DNA of 5,225 nt from Candidatus Melainabacteria bacterium (GTDB lineage Bacteria; Actinomycetota; Actinomycetes; Mycobacteriales; Pseudonocardiaceae), in NCBI GenBank assembly GCA_903970565.1, contig CAJCJE010000699.1:1-5225 (forward strand), read 5' to 3'. Shown here piece after piece: positions 1 to 4,958 of this stretch. Each line of letters opens with the position of its first letter. Position 1 is the first letter of the stretch. The notes below the pieces were generated by a model that did not search any database, was not told the origin of the DNA, and worked only from the letters and a program-made list of their open reading frames with translations. The translations under genes were made by a program, and so were the position numbers.

Positions 1-1
1 C

Positions 2-577
2 TCCGGTCCGGCCGTCGAGGCGGCGGCCGGCCTGGCCGCCAAGACCGGGGACGACGCGACGTTCGTCCAGTCAGACGTGTACGGGGCGGCCGATCTGCTC
101 GAGGCCGGGACCTTCGACCTCGTGTACACCGGGATCGGCGCGCTGTGCTGGCTGCCGTCGATCGCCAACTGGGCGCAGGTGGTGGCCGGCCTGCTGAAAC
201 CGGGCGGTCGGCTGTTCATCCGGGAGGGGCATCCGATGCTGTGGGCGCTCAACGAGCAGACCGACCCGCCCACGCTGGGTTATCCGTATTTCGAACGGGC
301 CGAGGCGGTCGTCATCGACGAGCCGCCGACCACCTACGTCGAAACGGATGTCGAACTCACCACGGGCCTGTCACACAGCTGGAACCACGGGCTCGGCGAA
401 ATCATCACCGCGCTGATGACCGCCGGCCTGTCCCTGACCGGGTTCGTCGAGCACGACAGCTGCCCGTGGGAAGCCCTCCCCGGCCAGATGGCCCTCGACG
501 ACGCGGGGGAGTGGCGCCTGAGCACCGAACCCGATCGGCTGGCCGCCACGTACACCCTGCAAGCAATCAAGGCGTAG
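2..577 (+). CDS. Class I SAM-dependent methyltransferase, 5' end outside the window
   Basis: The reading frame is open from base 2 to the TAG at 575-577, giving 191 residues of the C-terminal part. The visible part starts just after the expected SAM-binding glycine motif. It begins SGPAVEAAAGLAAKTG, the helix after the acidic strand, then FVQSDVYGA, the second SAM-contacting acidic loop. TFDLVYTGIGALCWLP and the KPGGRLFIREGHPM stretch follow; they correspond to strand 4 and to the PGG turn with strand 5 of the Rossmann fold. The rest is a substrate-side region ending in TYTLQAIKA. The family transfers a methyl group from SAM to a small molecule or other acceptor in the cytoplasm; the acceptor cannot be told. 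A GTG at 77 is internal (it follows QSD of the SAM fold) and is not the real start. A terminator-like hairpin follows the stop. The family assignment is firm; substrate and true start are unknown. Confidence 0.88.
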   Translation, partial: SGPAVEAAAGLAAKTGDDATFVQSDVYGAADLLEAGTFDLVYTGIGALCWLPSIANWAQVVAGLLKPGGRLFIREGHPMLWALNEQTDPPTLGYPYFERAEAVVIDEPPTTYVETDVELTTGLSHSWNHGLGEIITALMTAGLSLTGFVEHDSCPWEALPGQMALDDAGEWRLSTEPDRLAATYTLQAIKA

Positions 578-582
578 CGTCA

Positions 583-599
583 GGATGGCGAAGCCATCC
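583..599 (+). terminator. Hairpin after the methyltransferase gene, possible terminator
   Basis: Five bases after the methyltransferase stop, GGATGGC (583-589) and GCCATCC (593-599) form a perfect 7-bp stem closed by a GAA triloop. No T-run follows, as is common in high-GC actinomycetes. It could end the methyltransferase transcript or partly separate it from the small gene at 628. Termination is inferred from position and shape only. Confidence 0.45.
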
Positions 600-627
600 A
601 GGCTTCCGATCAGAGAGGGCTACTCCC

Positions 628-765
628 GTGGCCGACAAATCGCCTCGACAGAGCATGTCGAAGAAGCCAGGTAAGTCCATCAAGGAGAAACGCGCCGAGA
701 AGCACGCGAAGGCCACCGGCTCGGAGGGTATCGACGTCTCGCACCTGCGGGACAAGAAGAAGTGA
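628..765 (+). CDS. Small lysine-rich protein of 45 aa, function unknown
   Basis: GTG start at 628 with a purine-rich ribosome-binding site (GAGAGGG, 613-619) 8 bases upstream; stop TGA 763-765. The product begins MADKSPRQSMSKKPGKSIKE and ends SHLRDKKK. It has 11 Lys and 3 Arg against 6 acidic residues (net about +8), no Cys, no Trp and no hydrophobic segment, so it is a soluble and probably flexible or helical basic peptide. The central KSIKEKRAEKHAKA stretch could form a charged helix. An ATG at 655 (MSKKPGK) is an alternative start, but the better Shine-Dalgarno favours 628. From memory, similar short basic proteins with a KSxKEKRA segment occur in other actinobacteria, which supports a real gene; I could not check this. 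The role is unknown, and nucleic-acid or ribosome binding is only a guess from the charge. It lies 50 bp after the methyltransferase and convergent to the DUF1003 gene. Confidence 0.72.
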   Translation: MADKSPRQSMSKKPGKSIKEKRAEKHAKATGSEGIDVSHLRDKKK

Positions 766-784
766 GGTCCTGACCGTCGGTGCG

Positions 785-808
785 GGGCAGCTGCGAAACC
801 AGCTGCCC
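785..808. terminator. Bidirectional terminator-like hairpin between convergent genes
   Basis: GGGCAGCTG (785-793) and CAGCTGCCC (800-808) form a perfect 9-bp GC-rich stem with a 6-base loop. It lies 19 bases after the small basic-protein gene and 53 bases beyond the end of the convergent DUF1003 gene, where a shared terminator is expected. There is no T-run on either side, so it would be a tail-less terminator. The stem is certain; the function is inferred. Confidence 0.6.
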
Positions 809-861
809 GGCCACCTCGGTCGGCTGCTCCGGCCCCAGGCGCAGGGCGCGCGCCAGCCGCC

Positions 862-1290
862 CTACTCCGGCGTTTCGGTCGCCGTGCCGCCCTGTCCCTG
901 TGCTTGGACCAACCGGCGGTGCAGTTCCTGGGTCATGGTGTGAATGGCCCGCGTCAGGTCGGTGTTGGTCTGGAGTTCCAGTTCCTGCTGGACGAAGTCG
1001 TGGTCGGCCTTGCTCTGCTGGAACTCCGACTGTCGGTTCTGGCCGATCATGACGAACGTCGACAGGAAAATCGCCTCCAGTGACACCACGAGTGTCAGCG
1101 TCGGCCAGGGACTCTTCTCGACGAACAGCATCCACAGCGTGAAGCCGACCGCGTGGATGTAGACGAACAGCACCGAACCGGCGAACTTGGTGATCATGTC
1201 CGCGACGCGCAGCTGAATGTTCGCGGCGCGCTTCTCCAGATGGGCGGTGACCGCCGGATGGTGTCGGGGCGCTTTCGTGGAGCGGGTCAT
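862..1290 (-). CDS. DUF1003 family two-TM membrane protein
   Basis: The protein has 142 residues from ATG at 1290 to TAG at 862-864. An N-terminal amphipathic stretch (about 14-36, HLEKRAANIQLRVADMITKF) precedes two hydrophobic segments, about 39-57 (SVLFVYIHAVGFTLWMLFV) and 65-83 (LTLVVSLEAIFLSTFVMIG). The family's conserved QNRQ (84-87) and ADHD (95-98) follow. The C-terminal region (about 99-131, FVQQELELQTNTDL...) looks helical or coiled-coil, and the tail is Gly/Thr-rich. This order matches DUF1003 proteins, small inner-membrane proteins of unknown function. The frame extends upstream to 1395, but that extension is His/Arg-rich and unlike the family. The ATG at 1290 has an AAGGA about 12 bases upstream, somewhat far, and gives the usual family length. 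Neighbours run convergently on the left and divergently on the right, so it is probably monocistronic. Confidence 0.85.
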   Translation of the reverse strand: MTRSTKAPRHHPAVTAHLEKRAANIQLRVADMITKFAGSVLFVYIHAVGFTLWMLFVEKSPWPTLTLVVSLEAIFLSTFVMIGQNRQSEFQQSKADHDFVQQELELQTNTDLTRAIHTMTQELHRRLVQAQGQGGTATETPE

Positions 1291-1484
1291 CGCTGCTGGC
1301 CATCCTTGTGGTGTGTCGTCAGTGGTCGGTTGCCGGTGGCGGTGTTTCCGATGGGAGTGGCCAGTAAACTCCTCGGGCACCACGCCGCGTGGCACAATCC
1401 GTGAGAACGTCGCCGATCAGAGATCTTTCCTGGCCCACGACACCGCGTCACGGACTCTCGCCGATCCGCACCGCCGGCCACGGT

Positions 1485-1547
1485 CGTTGTGCGCAATACT
1501 TGCATCCAACGCGCACGACACCTGCGCACAACGGGTGATCGTGCGCA
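1485..1547. promoter_or_regulatory. Cluster of four GTGCGC boxes, probable DeoR-family operator
   Basis: CGTTGTGCGCA (1485-1495) is repeated as an exact reverse complement, TGCGCACAACG (1523-1533), with 27 bases between. Nested inside and beyond is a second inverted pair, GCGCACGA (1511-1518) and TCGTGCGC (1539-1546). All four share a GT(T/C)GTGCGC-like core, in the order forward, reverse, reverse, forward. The cluster ends about 34 bases before the regulator's start, the usual place for an autoregulatory operator. DeoR-family repressors commonly bind several repeated sites, often as oligomers. The repeats are seen directly; binding by the adjacent regulator is inferred. Confidence 0.6.
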
Positions 1548-1570
1548 CGCGCAGCGCTGGATCGGTGAGT

Positions 1571-1574
1571 GGAG
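1571..1574 (+). promoter_or_regulatory. Ribosome binding site deciding the deoR-type start
   Basis: GGAG lies 6 bases before the GTG at 1581 and supports that codon as the start. The in-frame GTG at 1569 overlaps this site and has no comparable one. Confidence 0.6.
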
Positions 1575-1580
1575 CGGCAA

Positions 1581-2366
1581 GTGGATCGATACGAACGACT
1601 CAGCACCTTGCTGGAACTGCTCGGCAAGCGCGGAAAAGTGGACGTCGACGATCTCGCCGAGGAGATGACCGTCTCCGCCGCGACCATCCGCCGCGATCTG
1701 GACCACCTTGCCGCGCAACAGCTCCTGACCAGGACACGCGGCGGCGCGGTCGCGCACAACGTCACCTACGACCTGCCGCTGCGCTACAAGACCGTCCGCA
1801 GGGCGCCGGAGAAGGAGCGGATCGCCCGCGCCGCCGCCGGGCTCGCCGCGCGCGGCGCGGTCGTGGGCCTCAACGGCGGCACGACCACCACCGAGGTCGC
1901 CAGAAGTCTGGTGATCCGGCCCGACCTGAACTCCTCCGGGGACGAACCCGCGCTGACCATCGTCACCAACGCGCTGAACATCGCCAACGAGCTTGTTGTC
2001 CGTCCGACGGTGAAAGTGGTCGTCACCGGGGGCGTGGCCCGCCCGCAGTCCTTCGAACTGACCGGCCCGCTGGGCACCCGAATCCTCGACGAGATCATCC
2101 TCGACGTGGTGTTCCTCGGCGCGGACGCGATCGACCCGGTGCAGGGTGCCTTCGCGCACAACGAGGGCGAGGCGAGCATCAACCGGCTGATGGCCTCTCG
2201 CGCCCGGCAGGTCGTGGTCGTCGCGGACTCCTCCAAGCTCGGCCGGCACGCCTTCGCCCAGATCTGCCCGGCCGCCACCATCGACGTGCTGATCACCGAC
2301 TCGGACGCGCCACAGGAACTCGTCCGCGTCCTGGAGAACGAAGGCGTCACCGTCAAGATCGTCTGA
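1581..2366 (+). CDS. DeoR-family transcriptional repressor of sugar metabolism
   Basis: The protein has 261 residues, the usual size of the family (about 250-260). An N-terminal DeoR-type winged helix-turn-helix covers about 3-57: RYERLSTLLELLGKRGKVDV, then VSAATIRRDLDHL as the recognition helix (31-43) and the LLTRTRGGAV wing. The rest is the DeoR C-terminal sensor domain, an ISO-fold related to ribose-5-phosphate isomerase. Its marks are NGGTTTTE (98-105), VTNALNIANEL (128-138), VTGGVARP (148-155), FLGADAID (178-185) and VVVADSSKLGR (212-222). In this family the sensor domain binds phosphorylated sugars, which release the repressor from DNA. The GTG at 1581 is chosen over GTG 1569 because of its ribosome-binding site and because MDRYERL fits the usual family N-terminus. 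Four repeated boxes directly upstream suggest autoregulation. The convergent SIS gene and the sugar importer beyond it are the likely targets. The effector sugar is unknown. Confidence 0.93.
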   Translation: MDRYERLSTLLELLGKRGKVDVDDLAEEMTVSAATIRRDLDHLAAQQLLTRTRGGAVAHNVTYDLPLRYKTVRRAPEKERIARAAAGLAARGAVVGLNGGTTTTEVARSLVIRPDLNSSGDEPALTIVTNALNIANELVVRPTVKVVVTGGVARPQSFELTGPLGTRILDEIILDVVFLGADAIDPVQGAFAHNEGEASINRLMASRARQVVVVADSSKLGRHAFAQICPAATIDVLITDSDAPQELVRVLENEGVTVKIV

Positions 2367-2385
2367 TGACCGACAACGCCGATGG

Positions 2386-3267
2386 TCAGCTGGTCAGGAT
2401 GACCGAGCGGGTCAGGTTGCGCGGCTGGTCGGGGTTGTTGCCCTTGGACAGTGCGATGGCGACGGCGAGCCGTTGGACGCGCAGCAGGTCGGCCATCGGG
2501 TCCAGCGGCGAGGTGACCAGGCTGCCCCCGGTGCGGTCGATCTGTTCGGCGAGCCCGGCCGGCAGCTCACCGAACATCCAGGTCACCCGGCCCGGCCCGG
2601 TGATGCTGATCGGTCCGTGCCGGTACTCCATCGCCGGATAGGACTCCGTCCACGCGGTCGCCGCCTCGCGCATCTTCAGCGCCGCCTCGGTGGCCAGGCC
2701 CACGGTCCAGCCCCGGCCGAGGAAGGTGAACTGCTCGGCACCGGTCAGCGAGGCCGGCAGGTTCTCACTCAACGCGAGTCCGGCATCGGCGATGGCGGAG
2801 TCCAGGTTCTCGCCGAGATGGGCGCGCAGCAGTGCCAGCTGAGTGGTGGCGAACCTGGTCTGGACCACCGAGCGTTCGTCGGCGAAGTCCAGTACCACCA
2901 CCTTCTCGGCCAGGTCCATCACCGGGGTGTCCGGATCGGCGGTGATCGCCACCGTCGGCACCTGGCCGCGCAGCGCGCCGAGTAGGTCGAGCACCTCGGT
3001 CGTCGTGCCGGAACGGCTCAGCGCGAGCACCCGGTCGTAGCGGCGGCCGGTCGGCCACTCGGATGCGCAGAAGGCGTCGGTCTCACCGAGACCGGCCTGT
3101 TCGCGCAGGGCCGCGTAGCTCTGTCCGATGAACCAGGAGGTACCGCAGCCGGTGACCGCGACCCGCTCGCCGGGGCGGGGGAGCAGGTCGGCGACCTCGG
3201 CGGCCAGGGTGACGGCTCGGCGCCAGCAGTCGGGTTGGCTGGCGATCTCCTGCTCGGTGTACGTCAC
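2386..3267 (-). CDS. SIS-domain sugar-phosphate isomerase/deaminase-like protein (GlmS isomerase-domain/AgaS/FrlB type)
   Basis: The protein has 293 residues from GTG at 3267 to TGA at 2386-2388 and carries two SIS domains without a glutaminase domain. SIS 1 has GCGTSWF (40-46) and SRSGTTTE (84-91), the phosphate-sugar binding loops. SIS 2 has FLGRGW (182-187), EAALKMRE (194-201) and EYRHGP (214-219), and the protein ends with DQPRNLTRSVILTS. Aligned by eye with E. coli GlmS, K198, E201 and H217 match Lys485, Glu488 and His504, but R287 replaces the catalytic Lys603. A cytoplasmic role on a phosphorylated ketose or amino sugar (isomerisation, deamination or deglycation) is likely; the exact reaction is not. 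A strong GGAGGT lies just 3 bases before the GTG, rather close, yet VTYTEQEIASQPDCWRRA is the natural family N-terminus and upstream frame is not protein-like. It ends 19 bp from the convergent deoR-type gene and is divergent from the importer operon. Confidence 0.9.
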   Translation of the reverse strand: MTYTEQEIASQPDCWRRAVTLAAEVADLLPRPGERVAVTGCGTSWFIGQSYAALREQAGLGETDAFCASEWPTGRRYDRVLALSRSGTTTEVLDLLGALRGQVPTVAITADPDTPVMDLAEKVVVLDFADERSVVQTRFATTQLALLRAHLGENLDSAIADAGLALSENLPASLTGAEQFTFLGRGWTVGLATEAALKMREAATAWTESYPAMEYRHGPISITGPGRVTWMFGELPAGLAEQIDRTGGSLVTSPLDPMADLLRVQRLAVAIALSKGNNPDQPRNLTRSVILTS

Positions 3268-3337
3268 CGGACCTCCGTCTCGGGATCGGTCGCGACGCCC
3301 TCGGGTCGGGGCACGAGGCCGACCGACCGTGGACATC

Positions 3338-3345
3338 TTGCGCAA
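3338..3345. promoter_or_regulatory. TTGCGCAA palindrome, possible weak DeoR-type box
   Basis: An 8-bp perfect palindrome about 70 bases upstream of the SIS start. The surrounding 11 bases (ATCTTGCGCAA) match the first box upstream of the deoR-type gene (GTTGTGCGCAA) at 8 of 11 positions. It would lie just downstream of the predicted SIS transcription start. The match is modest and could be chance. Confidence 0.3.
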
Positions 3346-3366
3346 AGCTGCAATTTTGACGGTAAT

Positions 3367-3397
3367 ATCGTACATTAATGAGCAGATGATCTGTCCA
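3367..3397 (-). promoter_or_regulatory. Possible SIS-gene promoter
   Basis: On the minus strand TGGACA (3397-3392) could be a -35 and TACGAT (3372-3367) a -10, with a 19-base spacer, slightly long. It lies in the AT-rich island and overlaps the CAGATGATCTG palindrome (3383-3393). Start of transcription would be near 3360, leaving a leader of roughly 90 bases. The match is moderate and other pairs are possible. Confidence 0.35.
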
Positions 3398-3538
3398 GTA
3401 TCGGGCTGGCTCGGTCGGCGGCGACTCGGCGTCCAACCTGGACTTCCCTCGCCAGGATGGCAGATATGGGGTGGTCGGCTCAAGGTTGATACGAGTGGTT
3501 CGTCGACAAGATCCCGGTATTCGTGCTGCTCTTGACTG

Positions 3539-3567
3539 TTGATTGATGATGGAAACTGGCACATAAT
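3539..3567 (+). promoter_or_regulatory. Sigma70-type promoter of the importer operon
   Basis: TTGATT (3539-3544) and CATAAT (3562-3567) match the -35 (4/6) and -10 (5/6) consensus, with an ideal 17-base spacer. This is the best promoter in the window and is oriented toward the binding-protein gene. Transcription would start near 3574, giving a leader of about 100 bases. The -10 lies inside the 13-bp palindrome at 3559-3571, so a bound repressor would block it directly. Confidence 0.6.
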
Positions 3568-3571
3568 GTGC
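3559..3571. promoter_or_regulatory. 13-bp palindrome over the importer -10, candidate operator
   Basis: GCACAT (3559-3564), a central A, and ATGTGC (3566-3571) form a perfect inverted repeat covering the -10 element. Position and symmetry are those of a repressor operator. Which protein binds is not known; the core differs from the boxes upstream of the deoR-type gene, although both contain GTGC/GCAC. Confidence 0.45.
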
Positions 3572-3674
3572 GGCAACAAGCGTCGAGATCGCGAAACATG
3601 CACGGTGGGCCGAGCGTCCGCGCATCGCGACGTGGTGATCCGGCAGGACGAGAACCGAACGTGAGGCGGTACTG

Positions 3675-4958
3675 GTGAAGCGCCGTGTGATGACATTGGT
3701 GGGAGCCGGGCTGTGCGCGGCGCTGGCACTCGCCGGCTGTAGCGGCAGTGGCGGGAGCGGGCAGAGCGGCGGATCGGCGACCAGAACGATCACCTTCGTC
3801 GCGGCCGAGTACAGCGACGCGACCGCGCCGTACTGGCAGAGCATGGCCACCCAGTTCGAGGCGGCCAATCCCGGCTACACGGTCAACGTGAACGTGCAGA
3901 ACTGGAACAACATCGAGGACTACGTCAAGAACCTGGTGCAGAACCACCAGCAGCCCGACGTGCTCAACATCGACCACTGGATCGACTTCGCCCAGGACGG
4001 CCTGCTGTACGGGGCATCGGACGTGCTCTCCCCGCGGACCAGGTCCGACATGCTGCCCGGCCCGGAGAAGATCGGCACCTACCAGGGCACCCAGTACGGC
4101 ATTCCGTTCATCCTCTCCACCCGGCTGATGTACTACAACAAGGACTGGTTCACCAAGGCCGGCCTCGACCCGAACACGCCGCCGAGCACCTGGGCGCAGT
4201 TGCAGACCGACGCGCAGAAGCTGAAGGCCGCCGGCTGCCCCGAGCCCTACGGGATGCCGCTGGGCAGCGAGGAGGCTCAGGCCGAGACCATGCTCTGGCT
4301 GCTGGGCAACGGCGGGGGATACGTTGACGCACAAGGAAAGTGGGCGATCAACAGTCCGCAGAACGTGCAGACGCTGACCGAGATGGCCGGCCTGGTCAAG
4401 GACGGCCTGACCGAACCCGACCCCGGCTCGGTCGACCGCACCGCGGGCACCTGGGCGGACTTCGAGGCCGGCCGGGTCGGCATGATGCTCGGCCACATGA
4501 CGCCGATGGAGGACATCACCACCAAGCACCTCCCGGTCAACTACGGCCTGGCGCCGATGGCCGGCCGCAACGGCGCGCTGACCTCGACGCTGGGGGTGGG
4601 CGACTTCATCATGGCGTTCAACAACGGCAACGGCGCCAACAAGGTCGCCGTGTCCAAGTGGCTGAACTTCGTGTTCGCCAAGCAGAACTACGAGAAGTTC
4701 CTGACCAACGAGAAGTTCCTGCCGGTCACCAACTCCGCGCTCACCGCGATGAGCGCCGACCCCACCGACGCGAACCTCAAGCCGTTCCTCGCGGTCCTGC
4801 CCAAGGCCGTGTTCTACCCGCAGACCGACCCGGCCTGGCCGACCGTCGAGGACGCGATCAAACACCAGATCGGCACCGCGACGCAGGGTGCCTCGCCCTC
4901 GTCCGTACTCGACGGTCTACAGCAGACCGCGGAAAAGGCCGAGCAGAACGGTGGCTGA
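3675..4958 (+). CDS. Carbohydrate ABC importer, lipoprotein solute-binding protein (family 1)
   Basis: The protein has 427 residues. GTG at 3675 has a GAGG 8 bases upstream (3663-3666). It starts with a lipoprotein signal peptide: MKRR, a hydrophobic core, and lipobox L19-A20-G21-C22. The mature protein would be lipid-anchored at Cys22 outside the membrane, followed by a Gly/Ser linker to about 35. The fold is that of bacterial extracellular solute-binding protein family 1. Strand ITFVAAEY starts near 39 and the helix WQSMATQFEAANPGY is at 54-68. The region PFILSTRLMYYNKDWFTKAGLDPNTPPSTW (144 on) is the family signature, and LGVGDFIMAFNNG plus the C-terminal WPTVEDAIKHQIG follow. Length is typical. 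Aromatic residues suitable for stacking on sugar rings are abundant, but the ligand cannot be read. It is first in the importer operon, and its last codons overlap the permease start. A role in capturing the sugar for the neighbouring SIS enzyme is inferred. Confidence 0.94.
   Translation: MKRRVMTLVGAGLCAALALAGCSGSGGSGQSGGSATRTITFVAAEYSDATAPYWQSMATQFEAANPGYTVNVNVQNWNNIEDYVKNLVQNHQQPDVLNIDHWIDFAQDGLLYGASDVLSPRTRSDMLPGPEKIGTYQGTQYGIPFILSTRLMYYNKDWFTKAGLDPNTPPSTWAQLQTDAQKLKAAGCPEPYGMPLGSEEAQAETMLWLLGNGGGYVDAQGKWAINSPQNVQTLTEMAGLVKDGLTEPDPGSVDRTAGTWADFEAGRVGMMLGHMTPMEDITTKHLPVNYGLAPMAGRNGALTSTLGVGDFIMAFNNGNGANKVAVSKWLNFVFAKQNYEKFLTNEKFLPVTNSALTAMSADPTDANLKPFLAVLPKAVFYPQTDPAWPTVEDAIKHQIGTATQGASPSSVLDGLQQTAEKAEQNGG

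Larger units (their letters stand above)
1291..1580. promoter_or_regulatory. Divergent intergenic region between DUF1003 gene and deoR-type gene
   Basis: These 290 bases lie between two divergent starts and must carry both promoters. I found no convincing -35/-10 pair for either direction. The left half holds a 13-bp palindrome (1380-1392, CCACGC-c-GCGTGG) flanked on both sides by GGCAC, and an AGATCT at 1421-1426. The right half (1485-1547) holds the cluster of GTGCGC boxes listed separately. No coding sequence is supported here; frames that cross it are shadows of neighbouring genes. Confidence 0.6.
3268..3674. promoter_or_regulatory. Divergent promoter region between SIS gene and ABC importer
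   Basis: These 407 non-coding bases separate divergent starts. An AT-rich island at about 3341-3395 stands out from the high-GC surroundings and probably holds the SIS promoter. A second AT-richer stretch at about 3532-3570 holds the importer promoter. Two related palindromes lie here: CAGAT-g-ATCTG (3383-3393) and GCACAT-a-ATGTGC (3559-3571). A TTGCGCAA palindrome (3338-3345) partly resembles the boxes upstream of the deoR-type gene, but I found no exact GTGCGC box. Reading frames that cross the region lack family features, so I annotate no gene. Confidence 0.7.

Noticed and set aside
838..861. GC-rich imperfect repeat (GGCGC...GCGCC) near the end of the DUF1003 gene
   Set aside because: Short and imperfect; the 785-808 hairpin is a far better terminator candidate.
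1287..2249. Open minus-strand frame of about 320 codons opposite the deoR-type gene
   Set aside because: Antisense shadow, low-complexity composition, no start context; it also covers the operator region.
1217..2641. Long open plus-strand frame of about 474 codons across the deoR-type gene
   Set aside because: It overlaps the clear DeoR family gene in another frame, is Arg/Gly/Pro-rich with no domain pattern, and is a typical high-GC shadow.
3268..3674. Search for a DasR-type site (ACTGGTCTAGACCAGT-like) to link the locus to GlcNAc control
   Set aside because: Only an ACTGGT fragment at 3671-3676 is present, with no matching second half.
3661..3678. Five-codon leader frame (GTG AGG CGG TAC TGG TGA) overlapping the binding-protein start
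   Set aside because: It has no ribosome-binding site of its own and contains the Shine-Dalgarno of the real gene; probably coincidence.
3268..3729. Upstream extension of the SIS reading frame
   Set aside because: The extension crosses promoters and palindromes and is not like the family; the GTG at 3267 gives the expected N-terminus.
3480..4865. Open minus-strand frame of about 461 codons opposite the binding-protein gene
   Set aside because: It is the antisense of a firm solute-binding protein gene, with a Val/Gly/Arg/His-rich composition and no recognisable fold.
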